This document shows, one piece after another, positions 43,249 to 51,336 of a stretch of 64,000 nucleotides of DNA. A program made the translations under genes and the position numbers. Location of the stretch: NCBI GenBank assembly GCA_023227835.1, contig JALOCI010000011.1, positions 7,134 through 71,133 of the forward strand, in the 5' to 3' direction. Every line of letters begins with the position of its first letter. The first letter of the stretch is position 1. The stretch is from Bacteroidales bacterium (GTDB lineage Bacteria > Bacteroidota > Bacteroidia > Bacteroidales > UBA932). The notes beneath the pieces were generated by a model, which had not been told where the DNA came from, did not search any database, and saw only the letters and a list, made by a program, of their open reading frames with translations.

Positions 43249-44970
43249 ATGGGAAAGGGTCTTGTAATATATACTGAGAAGATTAATTGCCAGGACTGTT
43301 ACAAGTGCATCAAGGTATGCCCTGTCAAATCAATTAAGGTATCGGATTTCAGTGCATCGGTTATAAAAAATGATTGTGTGTACTGTGGGAAATGTGTAAA
43401 TGCATGTCCTTCAGGTGCAAAAAGATACAGGCAAGAAGGCGGTGAAATTCTGGAATGGGCGGAACAGGGCATCCCGATGATTGCATGTCTTGCACCATCT
43501 TTCATTGCAGACTTTAATGGAATAGAATTCACGGCATTGCTAAAATCTCTTTATTGCCTGGGTTTTACAGGCGTTTCAGAAACGGCACTGGGAGCAGATC
43601 TTGTTGCCAGAAAAACAAATGAGTACCTTTTGTCATCTAAAACCGACAAGGTAATTGCAACTTGTTGCCCCACAGTTGTAAACTATATAAAAATTTACAA
43701 GCCTGAATATGAAAAGTATCTTGCACCTATAGTATCACCTATGGTTGCACATGCCAGACTTTTGAGAAGCTGTGGATACACCGGAGAAAAATTGGTGTTT
43801 ATAGGACCCTGTCTCTCAAAAAAGCAGGAGAGCGATCTCTATGAAGATGAGATAGACGCTGTTATAACCTTTAATGAGTTTAGGGATATGCTTGATGATC
43901 AGGGAGTTTATTTTTCTGATATGGAGAAAGTTACGCTTCCTGATGGATTTGTAATAGGCGCATCGGACAGAGCCGGTTTGTTTCCTGTAGATAGTGGTAT
44001 GATAAGTACAATGTGTAAGGATGTTGAACCCGTTGATGCAAATTATATGTGTTTCTCCGGAATGAATCAGGTAATGGAGGTCTGTTCGGGAATTTCATCA
44101 TGGAACCCGTCCAAACGTGTATTCATTGAATTGATGGCATGTGACGGAGGGTGTGTAAAGGGACCTGCTACATCTAAAGAGCAGGGTATTGCTGCGAAAC
44201 GTAACAAGCTGCTCACCGAGTATGACATATTCAAGCGTTCCGGTCTGGCTGTTTCAATCCCCGCTGTCGATGTTGATCTTTCCAATGAGAAATATAAGGT
44301 GCCATACAAGATAAACTGTACATACAGCGAGCAAGAGATACAACAAATGTTATATTCAATGGGCAAATTGACAAAGGCCGATGAACTAAACTGCTCGGGA
44401 TGCGGATATGACAATTGCCGTGCTTATGCTGTTGCCATGCTTGACGGAAAGGCAGAGAGAGAGATGTGCATCTCTCAGATGAGAAAGGAGGCGCAAAATA
44501 AAGCTTCAATTCTCTTAAGAAAAATGCCTTATGGAGTTGTTCTTGCTGATGAGAACCTAAAAATAGTTGATGCAAATGAGAAATTCATTTCAATGGGAGG
44601 TGAGGAGCTGGCGATGATTTCAGATGCGCTTGGGGGGCTTGCCGGAGCTGACCTGAGAAAAATAGTACCATATCACGGGTATTTCTCCGCTGTGATAGCT
44701 AACGGAGCTCAAACCAGTGAGTTTGATATAAGAGAGAACGGTGTTAACCTGCGGCTATCACTTATAAGTATTCAGCCAAACAAGCTTTTATGCGGGATAG
44801 TTCAGAATATGGATGACTCTGCATTGATGAAGGAGATTATCTCAGAGAAAATAGAAGAGGTCATAAGACAGAACGCCGAATCTGTTCAAAGAATAGCATA
44901 TATTTTAGGTGAGAGTGCCTCTTTTACTGAAAGTGTCCTGAAGAGTGTAATCAACAGGCCAAAAAAGTGA
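43249..44970 (+). CDS. Sensory [FeFe] hydrogenase, group C (HydS-like) with PAS domain
   Basis: About 573 residues. Two N-terminal [4Fe-4S] motifs (CQDCYKCIKVCP and CVYCGKCVNACP) lead into an H-cluster domain with L1 ATCCPT (Cys139-Cys140), L2 GPCLSKK (Cys188) and L3 ACDGGCVKG (Cys298 and Cys302). Next comes a further Fe-S motif (CSGCGYDNC, then a Cys near EREMC), and a PAS domain (MPYGVVLADENLKIVDANEKF) with a helical end. This matches group C hydrogenases, thought to sense H2 and signal through a partner phosphatase or kinase. A SpoIIE phosphatase gene follows within 5 bases. The ATG at 43249 is chosen over 43213 because the promoter element lies between them. Confidence 0.9.
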   Translation: MGKGLVIYTEKINCQDCYKCIKVCPVKSIKVSDFSASVIKNDCVYCGKCVNACPSGAKRYRQEGGEILEWAEQGIPMIACLAPSFIADFNGIEFTALLKSLYCLGFTGVSETALGADLVARKTNEYLLSSKTDKVIATCCPTVVNYIKIYKPEYEKYLAPIVSPMVAHARLLRSCGYTGEKLVFIGPCLSKKQESDLYEDEIDAVITFNEFRDMLDDQGVYFSDMEKVTLPDGFVIGASDRAGLFPVDSGMISTMCKDVEPVDANYMCFSGMNQVMEVCSGISSWNPSKRVFIELMACDGGCVKGPATSKEQGIAAKRNKLLTEYDIFKRSGLAVSIPAVDVDLSNEKYKVPYKINCTYSEQEIQQMLYSMGKLTKADELNCSGCGYDNCRAYAVAMLDGKAEREMCISQMRKEAQNKASILLRKMPYGVVLADENLKIVDANEKFISMGGEELAMISDALGGLAGADLRKIVPYHGYFSAVIANGAQTSEFDIRENGVNLRLSLISIQPNKLLCGIVQNMDDSALMKEIISEKIEEVIRQNAESVQRIAYILGESASFTESVLKSVINRPKK

Positions 44971-44974
44971 AGTG

Positions 44975-46174
44975 ATGTTAATTTCTGGAAGAGAAGACGG
45001 TTTTTTCATAGAAATTGCTTACAGTCAACAGTTCAAAAAAGGACAGATTGTAGCTGGTGATACATTTATCTTTAGGAAACATCCGGAGGAGGACAGATTT
45101 ATTGCGGTCTTATCAGACGGTTTGGGGAGTGGAATAAAGGCTAATGTGCTTAGTACGCTGACCGCATCAATGGCTGTTAATTATCGTTTTCAGCATATTC
45201 CCCTTGTGGAATCACTTATCAGCATAATGGATACCCTTCCGAAAGACTCTGTAAAGGATATCAGTTATGCAACTTGCAGTGTTGTGGAGATTGATTACAG
45301 CGGAGAAACACATATAGTTGAATTTGACAATCCGGAATATGTACTTCTTCGTGATTCCAAACACATTGAGGCAAGGAAGAAAATTCAAAAACTCAAAACA
45401 AAACAGGGAGAGAGAATGCTTCTTGAATCCGCTCTTATGCTGTTTAAAGGAGATCGCTTGATTTTTGTAAGTGACGGTGTTACACAGAGCGGGCTAGGAT
45501 CCAATCAGCTTCCCTCCGGTTGGGAGAGATCCGGTCTTATAGAATTTGTAAGTGGTTATGTTGTAAAACATCCTGAAGTCTCAGCAAAAGATCTCTCCAA
45601 GGTTATAATGCAGAAAGCTCTTAACAATGATCTCTTTGAAGCCAAGGATGACATAACCTGCGGTGTCGTCTATCTCAGGGCTCCCAGAAAAATGCTTATC
45701 TGTACAGGGCCTCCTTACAACAAGGAGAGTGATCCGTTTCTGGCTGAACAGTTCGACAACTATCAGGGAAAGAAGGTTATATGCGGAGGTACTACAGCTC
45801 ATATCATCGCAAGGGAGCTCAACAGGAAGGTACACGGTGATGACGGACAGAGCAGAAAAAGTAACCTGCCAACATCAGCAATGATGGAAGGGGCAGACCT
45901 TGTGACAGAGGGCATACTTACTCTGGGGCATTTGGCGGATCTTATTCAGTCTCATGGAGATGGAGAGATTGCGGACAATTCTCCTTCCGGTGAAATATTG
46001 AAGATTATAGCAGAGAGCGATATTATTGAATTCCTTGTCGGTACAAAAATCAATGAAGCGCACTATGATCCTTCACTTCCCGTTGAACTGGAGATCCGAA
46101 GAAACCTGATAAGGCGTCTTAAAGTCTTGCTGGAAGAAAAGATGATGAAAAAAGTAACTGTAAAATATATCTGA
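44975..46174 (+). CDS. SpoIIE-type PP2C phosphatase
   Basis: About 399 residues. The N-terminal 230 are a PP2C-like Ser/Thr phosphatase: VAGDTFIFR, the metal-binding VLSDGLGSGIKA, and late Asp residues in FVSDGVTQSGLG and AKDDITCGVVYL. The C-terminal 150 residues form a separate alpha/beta domain (CGGTTAHIIARELN) I cannot name. Next to a group C hydrogenase it is the expected output partner, reversing Ser/Thr phosphorylation in response to H2 (family knowledge plus inference). A GTG at 44972 is an alternative start. The following gene begins one base after its stop. Confidence 0.88.
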   Translation: MLISGREDGFFIEIAYSQQFKKGQIVAGDTFIFRKHPEEDRFIAVLSDGLGSGIKANVLSTLTASMAVNYRFQHIPLVESLISIMDTLPKDSVKDISYATCSVVEIDYSGETHIVEFDNPEYVLLRDSKHIEARKKIQKLKTKQGERMLLESALMLFKGDRLIFVSDGVTQSGLGSNQLPSGWERSGLIEFVSGYVVKHPEVSAKDLSKVIMQKALNNDLFEAKDDITCGVVYLRAPRKMLICTGPPYNKESDPFLAEQFDNYQGKKVICGGTTAHIIARELNRKVHGDDGQSRKSNLPTSAMMEGADLVTEGILTLGHLADLIQSHGDGEIADNSPSGEILKIIAESDIIEFLVGTKINEAHYDPSLPVELEIRRNLIRRLKVLLEEKMMKKVTVKYI

Positions 46175-46175
46175 T

Positions 46176-47060
46176 ATGTTTAAGAATAAATATATTCCGC
46201 TGTTGGCAGTGATGCTCTCCTTGAGTATACCATCGTACTCCCAGGAAGTCAGGGATCTTCTTCCCGAATGGACATTTACTAAAGGAATTGAAGGACCATC
46301 TTTCGATAAAAAAGGAGTACTGTATGCCGTCAATTTTTCTGAGCAGGGAACCATAGGCGCTGTGGACATTTCAGGGAAAGCCTCATTATATGTAAGACTT
46401 CCCGAAGGATCGGTCGGGAACGGTATAAGGTTTGACAAAGCAGGAAATATGTATATAGCCGATTATACGAAACATAATATTCTGAAGGTAAATCCAACGA
46501 CAAAAGAGATAGTGGCGTTTGCACATGAGTCTTCAATGAACCAACCTAATGACATAGCCATTTCTCCTGTAACAGAGATTATTTATGCAAGTGATCCGAA
46601 TTGGAAAGAGTCCACAGGGAAACTTTGGATGGTAGACAGAAAAGGTAAGGCGCGCCTTTTAGAGGAGAATATGGGAACCACTAATGGCATCGAAGTTAGT
46701 CCTGACGGCAAAAATTTATATGTAAACGAATCCGTGAGTCGTATAATATGGAGATATGACATAACACCTGCCGGTACTGTCGCCAACAAGAGGCTGTTCA
46801 TAAAATTTGACGATTTCGGTATGGATGGGATGCGTTGTGATAAATGGGGCAACCTTTTTGTCACAAGACACGGAAAGGGGGCGGTAGTGATACTCTCACC
46901 AAAAGGGAAATTACTTAAAGAGATCCCATTGAAGGGGAAACTCTGTTCTAACATAGCTTTGAAAATAAAGGGGAAAAAGGTAGATGCCTTCGTTACAATG
47001 GCAGACAGAGGCTGTTTTGAATATTTTACAATTAATTATAATGAATATGGAAAAAAATAA
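46176..47060 (+). CDS. Exported SMP-30/gluconolactonase-like beta-propeller
   Basis: A 294-residue protein with an N-terminal signal (ending near SIPSYSQ) and a six-bladed propeller. The SGL-type pattern is visible: GIEGPSFDKKGVLYAVN (metal Glu), NQPNDIAISP (Asn) and MDGMRCDKWGNLFVT (Asp). Family members hydrolyse lactones or act as strictosidine-synthase-like esterases; the substrate here is unknown. It begins one base after the phosphatase gene and its end overlaps the hemerythrin gene by 20 bases, so it belongs to the H2-sensing run. Confidence 0.82.
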   Translation: MFKNKYIPLLAVMLSLSIPSYSQEVRDLLPEWTFTKGIEGPSFDKKGVLYAVNFSEQGTIGAVDISGKASLYVRLPEGSVGNGIRFDKAGNMYIADYTKHNILKVNPTTKEIVAFAHESSMNQPNDIAISPVTEIIYASDPNWKESTGKLWMVDRKGKARLLEENMGTTNGIEVSPDGKNLYVNESVSRIIWRYDITPAGTVANKRLFIKFDDFGMDGMRCDKWGNLFVTRHGKGAVVILSPKGKLLKEIPLKGKLCSNIALKIKGKKVDAFVTMADRGCFEYFTINYNEYGKK

Positions 47061-47475
47061 GAAGATAGTGTGGGGAAATTCTCTCTCAATAGGGAACATG
47101 GAGATTGACAACGATCATAAACGTATAATTGATATCTACAACCAACTCCTTGACCTTAATGAAGGAGATAATTTTACCTTATCTGAATTTGCAAGAATCC
47201 TTTCGGAGATGACTGATTACAGTTTGAGGCATTTCCAACGTGAGGAAAACTATATGCTGAATCTTTCGTATCCAAGTTATGAACAGCATGTCGGCTTTCA
47301 TAAGGACTACATATATAAAGTGGCAATGTTCAATGTTAACCTTATGAGTAACACCCCGCCCTCTCCGCAGACAGTGTTGAATTTTCTTTATGAGTGGTGG
47401 AACTTTCACATTATGAGGAAGGATATGGAGTATGAAAACTTTAAATCTGATAACGATTATAAGGTAGATTATTAA
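47041..47475 (+). CDS. Bacteriohemerythrin
   Basis: A 144-residue diiron O2-binding protein. All seven iron ligands are visible: His26, His64 and Glu68 (HFQREE), His83 and His87 (HVGFH), His123 and Asp128 (HIMRKD). The opening IVWGNSLSIGNMEIDNDH is the family signature. In anaerobes such proteins bind or deliver O2 or shield sensitive enzymes. The ATG at 47041 lies inside the end of the propeller gene (20-base overlap). Its place behind a sensory hydrogenase suggests protection or O2/H2 integration (inference). Confidence 0.92.
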   Translation: MNMEKNKKIVWGNSLSIGNMEIDNDHKRIIDIYNQLLDLNEGDNFTLSEFARILSEMTDYSLRHFQREENYMLNLSYPSYEQHVGFHKDYIYKVAMFNVNLMSNTPPSPQTVLNFLYEWWNFHIMRKDMEYENFKSDNDYKVDY

Positions 47476-47488
47476 AAAATTAAAAAGT

Positions 47489-48358
47489 ATGGAAAGAAAA
47501 TCCGCAAACATTGAGACCCTTACTTCAGATTATATCAGAAGTTTGATGAGGAGGCGTAAAGCAGACACGCACAAGGGTGATTACGGGCACGCAATGCTTA
47601 TCGGCGGTTCATACGGAATGATGGGAGCTGCTGTGCTGGCTTCTAGAGCATGTATGAGGTCCGGCGCAGGATTATTGACAGCACATATACCTGTATGCGG
47701 TTATCAGATTATGCAGACTACTGTTCCAGAAGTAATGTGTAGTGTTGATTCGTCTCACAGCTTTTTTTCAGCTACGCCTCCACTTGATAAATATGACGCT
47801 CTGGCAATAGGTCCGGGACTGGGTATGCATCAGGATACTGTAAGGGCAATTGAGGTCTTATTGAGATCAAAACCGGCCAACTTGATTGTTGATGCCGATG
47901 CTATCAATATTCTTGCAAAAAACAGAGAGTTACTCCGGCTTTTGCCTGAGGGAACTATTTTCACTCCTCATAAAATGGAATTTTCCAGATTGATTGGAGA
48001 GGAGGTCACCGAAGCTAACAAGAGACAACTACAGTCCGACTTTTCCCGGAAATACTCTGCAGTTGTTGTTCTTAAAGGATATGGCACTACAATCACATCT
48101 CCAGACGGACGGCTCTTTGTTAATCCGACAGGGAATCCGGGTATGGCAACCGCAGGGAGCGGAGATGTCCTTACAGGAGTATTGCTGGCTCTTCTAGCGC
48201 AGGGCTATCCTCTGGCTGAGGCAGCCTGTATAGGTGTATATCTGCACGGACTGGCAGGTGATATTGCCGCGGATGAAATAGGAGAGATATCACTGATGTC
48301 CGGAGATTTGATTGAATACCTTCCGGATGCTTTCAGAGAGATGATATCAGCTGTTTAA
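47489..48358 (+). CDS. nnrD: ADP-dependent NAD(P)H-hydrate dehydratase
   Basis: Repairs NAD(P)H damaged by hydration, with ADP as energy source. The 289-residue protein is the stand-alone C-terminal (YjeF-C) domain: HKGDYGHAMLIGGSYGMMGA, then GPGLG and the conserved PTGNPGMATAGSGDVLTGVL with its catalytic Asp. The NnrE epimerase domain that is often fused to it is absent. It lies 13 bases after the hemerythrin gene on the same strand. The 3' end overlaps the convergent DUF456 gene by 26 bases. Confidence 0.93.
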   Translation: MERKSANIETLTSDYIRSLMRRRKADTHKGDYGHAMLIGGSYGMMGAAVLASRACMRSGAGLLTAHIPVCGYQIMQTTVPEVMCSVDSSHSFFSATPPLDKYDALAIGPGLGMHQDTVRAIEVLLRSKPANLIVDADAINILAKNRELLRLLPEGTIFTPHKMEFSRLIGEEVTEANKRQLQSDFSRKYSAVVVLKGYGTTITSPDGRLFVNPTGNPGMATAGSGDVLTGVLLALLAQGYPLAEAACIGVYLHGLAGDIAADEIGEISLMSGDLIEYLPDAFREMISAV

Positions 48359-48836
48359 TTACAGGCAGGGAGTATTTAAAGTAGTAGAACAGCATAATAC
48401 CTGAGACTATAAGCTTTAATCCCACTCCCAAAAGGAATCCGAAAAAAGAGCCCAATCCTGCACGAAGAGCCTTGCTGCCTGATGAACCTCCCAGCATCTC
48501 GCCAAGAACAGCTCCGGCGAACGGACCGGCTATAATGCCTATAGGTCCAAGAAAGAAGCCTACTATCAATCCGATAGTAGCTCCCCATGTACCATATTTT
48601 GTACCTCCGAACCTTTTAGTACCCCAGGCAGGAATCACATAATCAAGGACGGTTACAACAATTGTAAGCACAGCCATAGTAAGCAGCAAACTGCTGCTTA
48701 GATCCGCCCCTTTCGTAAAGTGAACCAGAAGGAGAGCGATGAAAGAGAGTGGCGGTCCGGGGATTACGGGAAGAAAACATCCTAAAATTCCTGCAAAAGC
48801 AAAGAAAAAGCCCAGTATAATCAATATAGTATCCAT
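48333..48836 (-). CDS. DUF456 family membrane protein
   Basis: A 167-residue hydrophobic protein with about five membrane segments, rich in glycine. The DUF456 pattern is visible: GCFLPVIPGPPLSFIALLL, then VLDYVIPAWGTKRFGGTKYG and GAVLGEMLGG. Function is unknown. It is a single gene on the minus strand; its 3' end overlaps nnrD by 26 bases. Confidence 0.85.
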   Translation of the reverse strand: MDTILIILGFFFAFAGILGCFLPVIPGPPLSFIALLLVHFTKGADLSSSLLLTMAVLTIVVTVLDYVIPAWGTKRFGGTKYGTWGATIGLIVGFFLGPIGIIAGPFAGAVLGEMLGGSSGSKALRAGLGSFFGFLLGVGLKLIVSGIMLFYYFKYSLPVIKQLISSL

Positions 48837-48898
48837 GGTTCTCTGTTTATGCGAATTTAAACAAATTTTTCTATCTTGCAGTTACTAAATTCTCAATT

Positions 48899-50473
48899 AT
48901 GAAAAGCTTTCGTTTTCTGTTACGTTCAATATTTCTGACCGGCTTTCTGGTCTTGATAACCTCTGCAATTTTTGCTCAGGGAATCTCCTCTCATGATATA
49001 GACGACCTGGTTGAAAAAACCATGAAATCTTTTAACGTGCCAGGAATTGCAGTTGCAGTTGTAAAAGATGACAAAATAGTACACATGAAAGGTTACGGTG
49101 TTTCATCAATAATCACAAAAGAGAGAACCGACGAGAATACTCTGTTTGCAATTGCTTCGAACAGTAAGGCGTTTACTGCTGCAGCTCTTGCAATACTTAC
49201 AGATGAAGGTAAATTGACATGGGAAACCCGGGTTACTGACATTATCCCCGAGTTCAAGCTATATGATCCCTATGTTACAAATGAATTTACAGTCAGAGAC
49301 CTCCTTACACACAGGAGCGGTCTTGGTCTTGGAGCCGGAGACCTCATGCTTTGGCCAGATGGTTCATATTTCACGTTGAAGGAGATAATTCACAATATGA
49401 GATACCTAAAACCTGTCTCGTCATTCAGGACAAAATACGATTATGACAACCTTTTGTATATAGTTGCGGGAGAGGTGGTGGCTAGAGTCTCCGGAATGAG
49501 CTGGGAGGAGTTTGTGGAGAGCAGGATAATGACACCGCTTGGTATGGGCAGGAGTGCTGCATGTTATAAAAGATTAAAGGATAAAAGCAATGTGATTGAT
49601 GCTCATGTACCGGTACAGGGAATCATTCAGAGAGTCCCGATGAGCTTTACCAACGTCGGAAATGCAGCAGGAGGCATTTTTACCAGTGTGTCAGATTTGA
49701 GTAAATGGGTGATGATGCAACTCAATGGCGGTAAATATGGGAAGGATTTGTCCAAAAGTATCTTTTCGCAGAAAACAGCAAGAGAGATGTGGTCTCCGCA
49801 GACAATCATCCCCGCAGGAGGATCCGGTTATAAGACGAATTTTTCCGCATATGCCCTGGGCTGGAGGGTAAATGACATCAATGGTTTCAAGCAGGTTTCG
49901 CACACCGGCGGATTAAGCGGCGTAGTAACTCAGGTTACCATGATTCCTGAACTGAAGCTAGGTATAATTGTACTGACCAATCAGCAGGCATCCGGAGCCT
50001 TTGTTGCCATAACAAATACTATTAAGGACAGTTATATCGGAGTGTACGGAAGAGACAGATTGAAGGAAACATTGGAGGCAACCGTATCGAATCTCTCTGA
50101 AGCACATCACGTTGTCAGCAAGGTCTGGGCAAAGGTTGCCAACTCTTCGAAATTTGCTCCGGGGGAGGTGATGCTCAGAAGCTATGAGGGTAAATATAAA
50201 GATAACTGGTTTGGTAATGTGAATATTACTCTTGAAAACGGGGAACTGAGATTTTCGTCTGAAATGTCACCTTTGTTAAAAGGTGTGCTATGCTATTACT
50301 TAGACAATACTTTTGTTGTCAAATGGGATGAAAGAAGCTTTGACGCGGATGCATTCATTCACTTCAGCAAGGATTTTGAGGGTAATCCGAATGGGTTTGT
50401 TATGAAAGCCATCTCTCCGGAGACAGATTTCAGCTACGATTTTCAGGATCTTGATTTTGTGAGAGTCAAGTGA
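48899..50473 (+). CDS. Exported serine hydrolase (class C beta-lactamase family)
   Basis: A 524-residue S12-type hydrolase with a signal peptide (ending near IFAQ). The catalytic motifs are SNSK (SxxK; FAIASNSKAFTAAAL), YDN (KYDYDNLLYIVAG) and HTGG (VSHTGGLSG). The C-terminal 110 residues are a beta domain of the DUF3471 type (YEGKYKDNWFGNVNITLENG). Substrates in this family include D-amino-acid peptides and esters. It is the second S12 hydrolase in the window. Its 3' end overlaps the DUF5672 gene by 8 bases. Confidence 0.88.
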   Translation: MKSFRFLLRSIFLTGFLVLITSAIFAQGISSHDIDDLVEKTMKSFNVPGIAVAVVKDDKIVHMKGYGVSSIITKERTDENTLFAIASNSKAFTAAALAILTDEGKLTWETRVTDIIPEFKLYDPYVTNEFTVRDLLTHRSGLGLGAGDLMLWPDGSYFTLKEIIHNMRYLKPVSSFRTKYDYDNLLYIVAGEVVARVSGMSWEEFVESRIMTPLGMGRSAACYKRLKDKSNVIDAHVPVQGIIQRVPMSFTNVGNAAGGIFTSVSDLSKWVMMQLNGGKYGKDLSKSIFSQKTAREMWSPQTIIPAGGSGYKTNFSAYALGWRVNDINGFKQVSHTGGLSGVVTQVTMIPELKLGIIVLTNQQASGAFVAITNTIKDSYIGVYGRDRLKETLEATVSNLSEAHHVVSKVWAKVANSSKFAPGEVMLRSYEGKYKDNWFGNVNITLENGELRFSSEMSPLLKGVLCYYLDNTFVVKWDERSFDADAFIHFSKDFEGNPNGFVMKAISPETDFSYDFQDLDFVRVK

Positions 50474-51263
50474 GATTGATAAATCTCTTCCAGAATTTTT
50501 GAAACTTCGGTTTTGAGAAACCATGGCAACAGAAAGGGAGTCGCCCGTTGTTAAGACGGAGACATTCGCCGGGGTTCATATCAAAAGCAAAGGAGAGAGC
50601 CTCAGAGAATCCGGGCTTGTATAATTTTCCGTCAGTGCCGTTTCCGGGAGCGCGGAACCAATATACATCCTCATTGTACAAGGAGCTTTTTCCCAATCTG
50701 GATACATAAAGGTCAATGTTCTCTTTGTCTGAGAGTGCGGTATTGTGAAAAACAACGCTTTTTCTAAGTGATACGCCACCATTTCCTACCTGATAATACA
50801 ACTCTGATCTGTCTGGTTTTTCCTGCCATTTATTTATTATCTGCCTCATTTTTACAAATATCTTGTCTAAATAGGGGAGTGGCTTGGGAGATGGTATCCA
50901 TGGTGCTCCTATATAGTCATAACCCTTTCCGCACCAATCTTCAAGTTCGTCTTTAAAAACATATCCGTCTGTTTGATAAAGAAATATATACTCATAATCA
51001 AGGAATTTCCCGTAGAAATCTGCCGATAACATAAGTCGGTTATAACCCTTGATATCTGAAAAATAGGAATCAGTAAAAGAGATTGCCTCTGCACCACGGT
51101 ACTCCTCCTGTACTTCTGAAATATCCAGACTCTCCGGCTTGACAAAGTATATATCAAACTTATCCTTCCAGAATTCAAAGCAACGAGAGACGCTCAGCCT
51201 GTCAAATTTGCCGAGATTGGTATAGTAGAGCGGTATTACAATTGCGACCAGCTTATTCTTCAT
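50466..51263 (-). CDS. DUF5672 family protein (glycosyltransferase-like)
   Basis: About 265 residues from the ATG at 51263 (MKNKLVAIVIPLYY). The DUF5672 pattern is clear: YEYIFLYQTDGYVF, then DWCGKGYDYIGAPW, VGNGGVSLRK and NEDVYWFR, which resembles GT-A glycosyltransferases with a DxD-like TDG. Members often occur in surface-polysaccharide regions, but no such genes are adjacent here. The longer open frame to 51302 would run into the mutB terminator, so 51263 is preferred. Confidence 0.8.
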   Translation of the reverse strand: MKNKLVAIVIPLYYTNLGKFDRLSVSRCFEFWKDKFDIYFVKPESLDISEVQEEYRGAEAISFTDSYFSDIKGYNRLMLSADFYGKFLDYEYIFLYQTDGYVFKDELEDWCGKGYDYIGAPWIPSPKPLPYLDKIFVKMRQIINKWQEKPDRSELYYQVGNGGVSLRKSVVFHNTALSDKENIDLYVSRLGKSSLYNEDVYWFRAPGNGTDGKLYKPGFSEALSFAFDMNPGECLRLNNGRLPFCCHGFSKPKFQKFWKRFINLT

Positions 51264-51275
51264 ACAAACAGATGT

Positions 51276-51320
51276 TTTTAAAAATAAAGGTCGCCGGAAC
51301 AATTATTTCAGGCGACCTTT
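51276..51320 (-). terminator. Intrinsic terminator of mutAB
   Basis: Perfect 10-base arms AAAGGTCGCC (51286-51295) and GGCGACCTTT (51311-51320) with a 15-base loop. On the minus strand the stem is followed by ATTTTTAAAAAC. It lies 16 bases after the mutB stop. Confidence 0.88.
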
Positions 51321-51336
51321 TATCTATTTAACCGGA

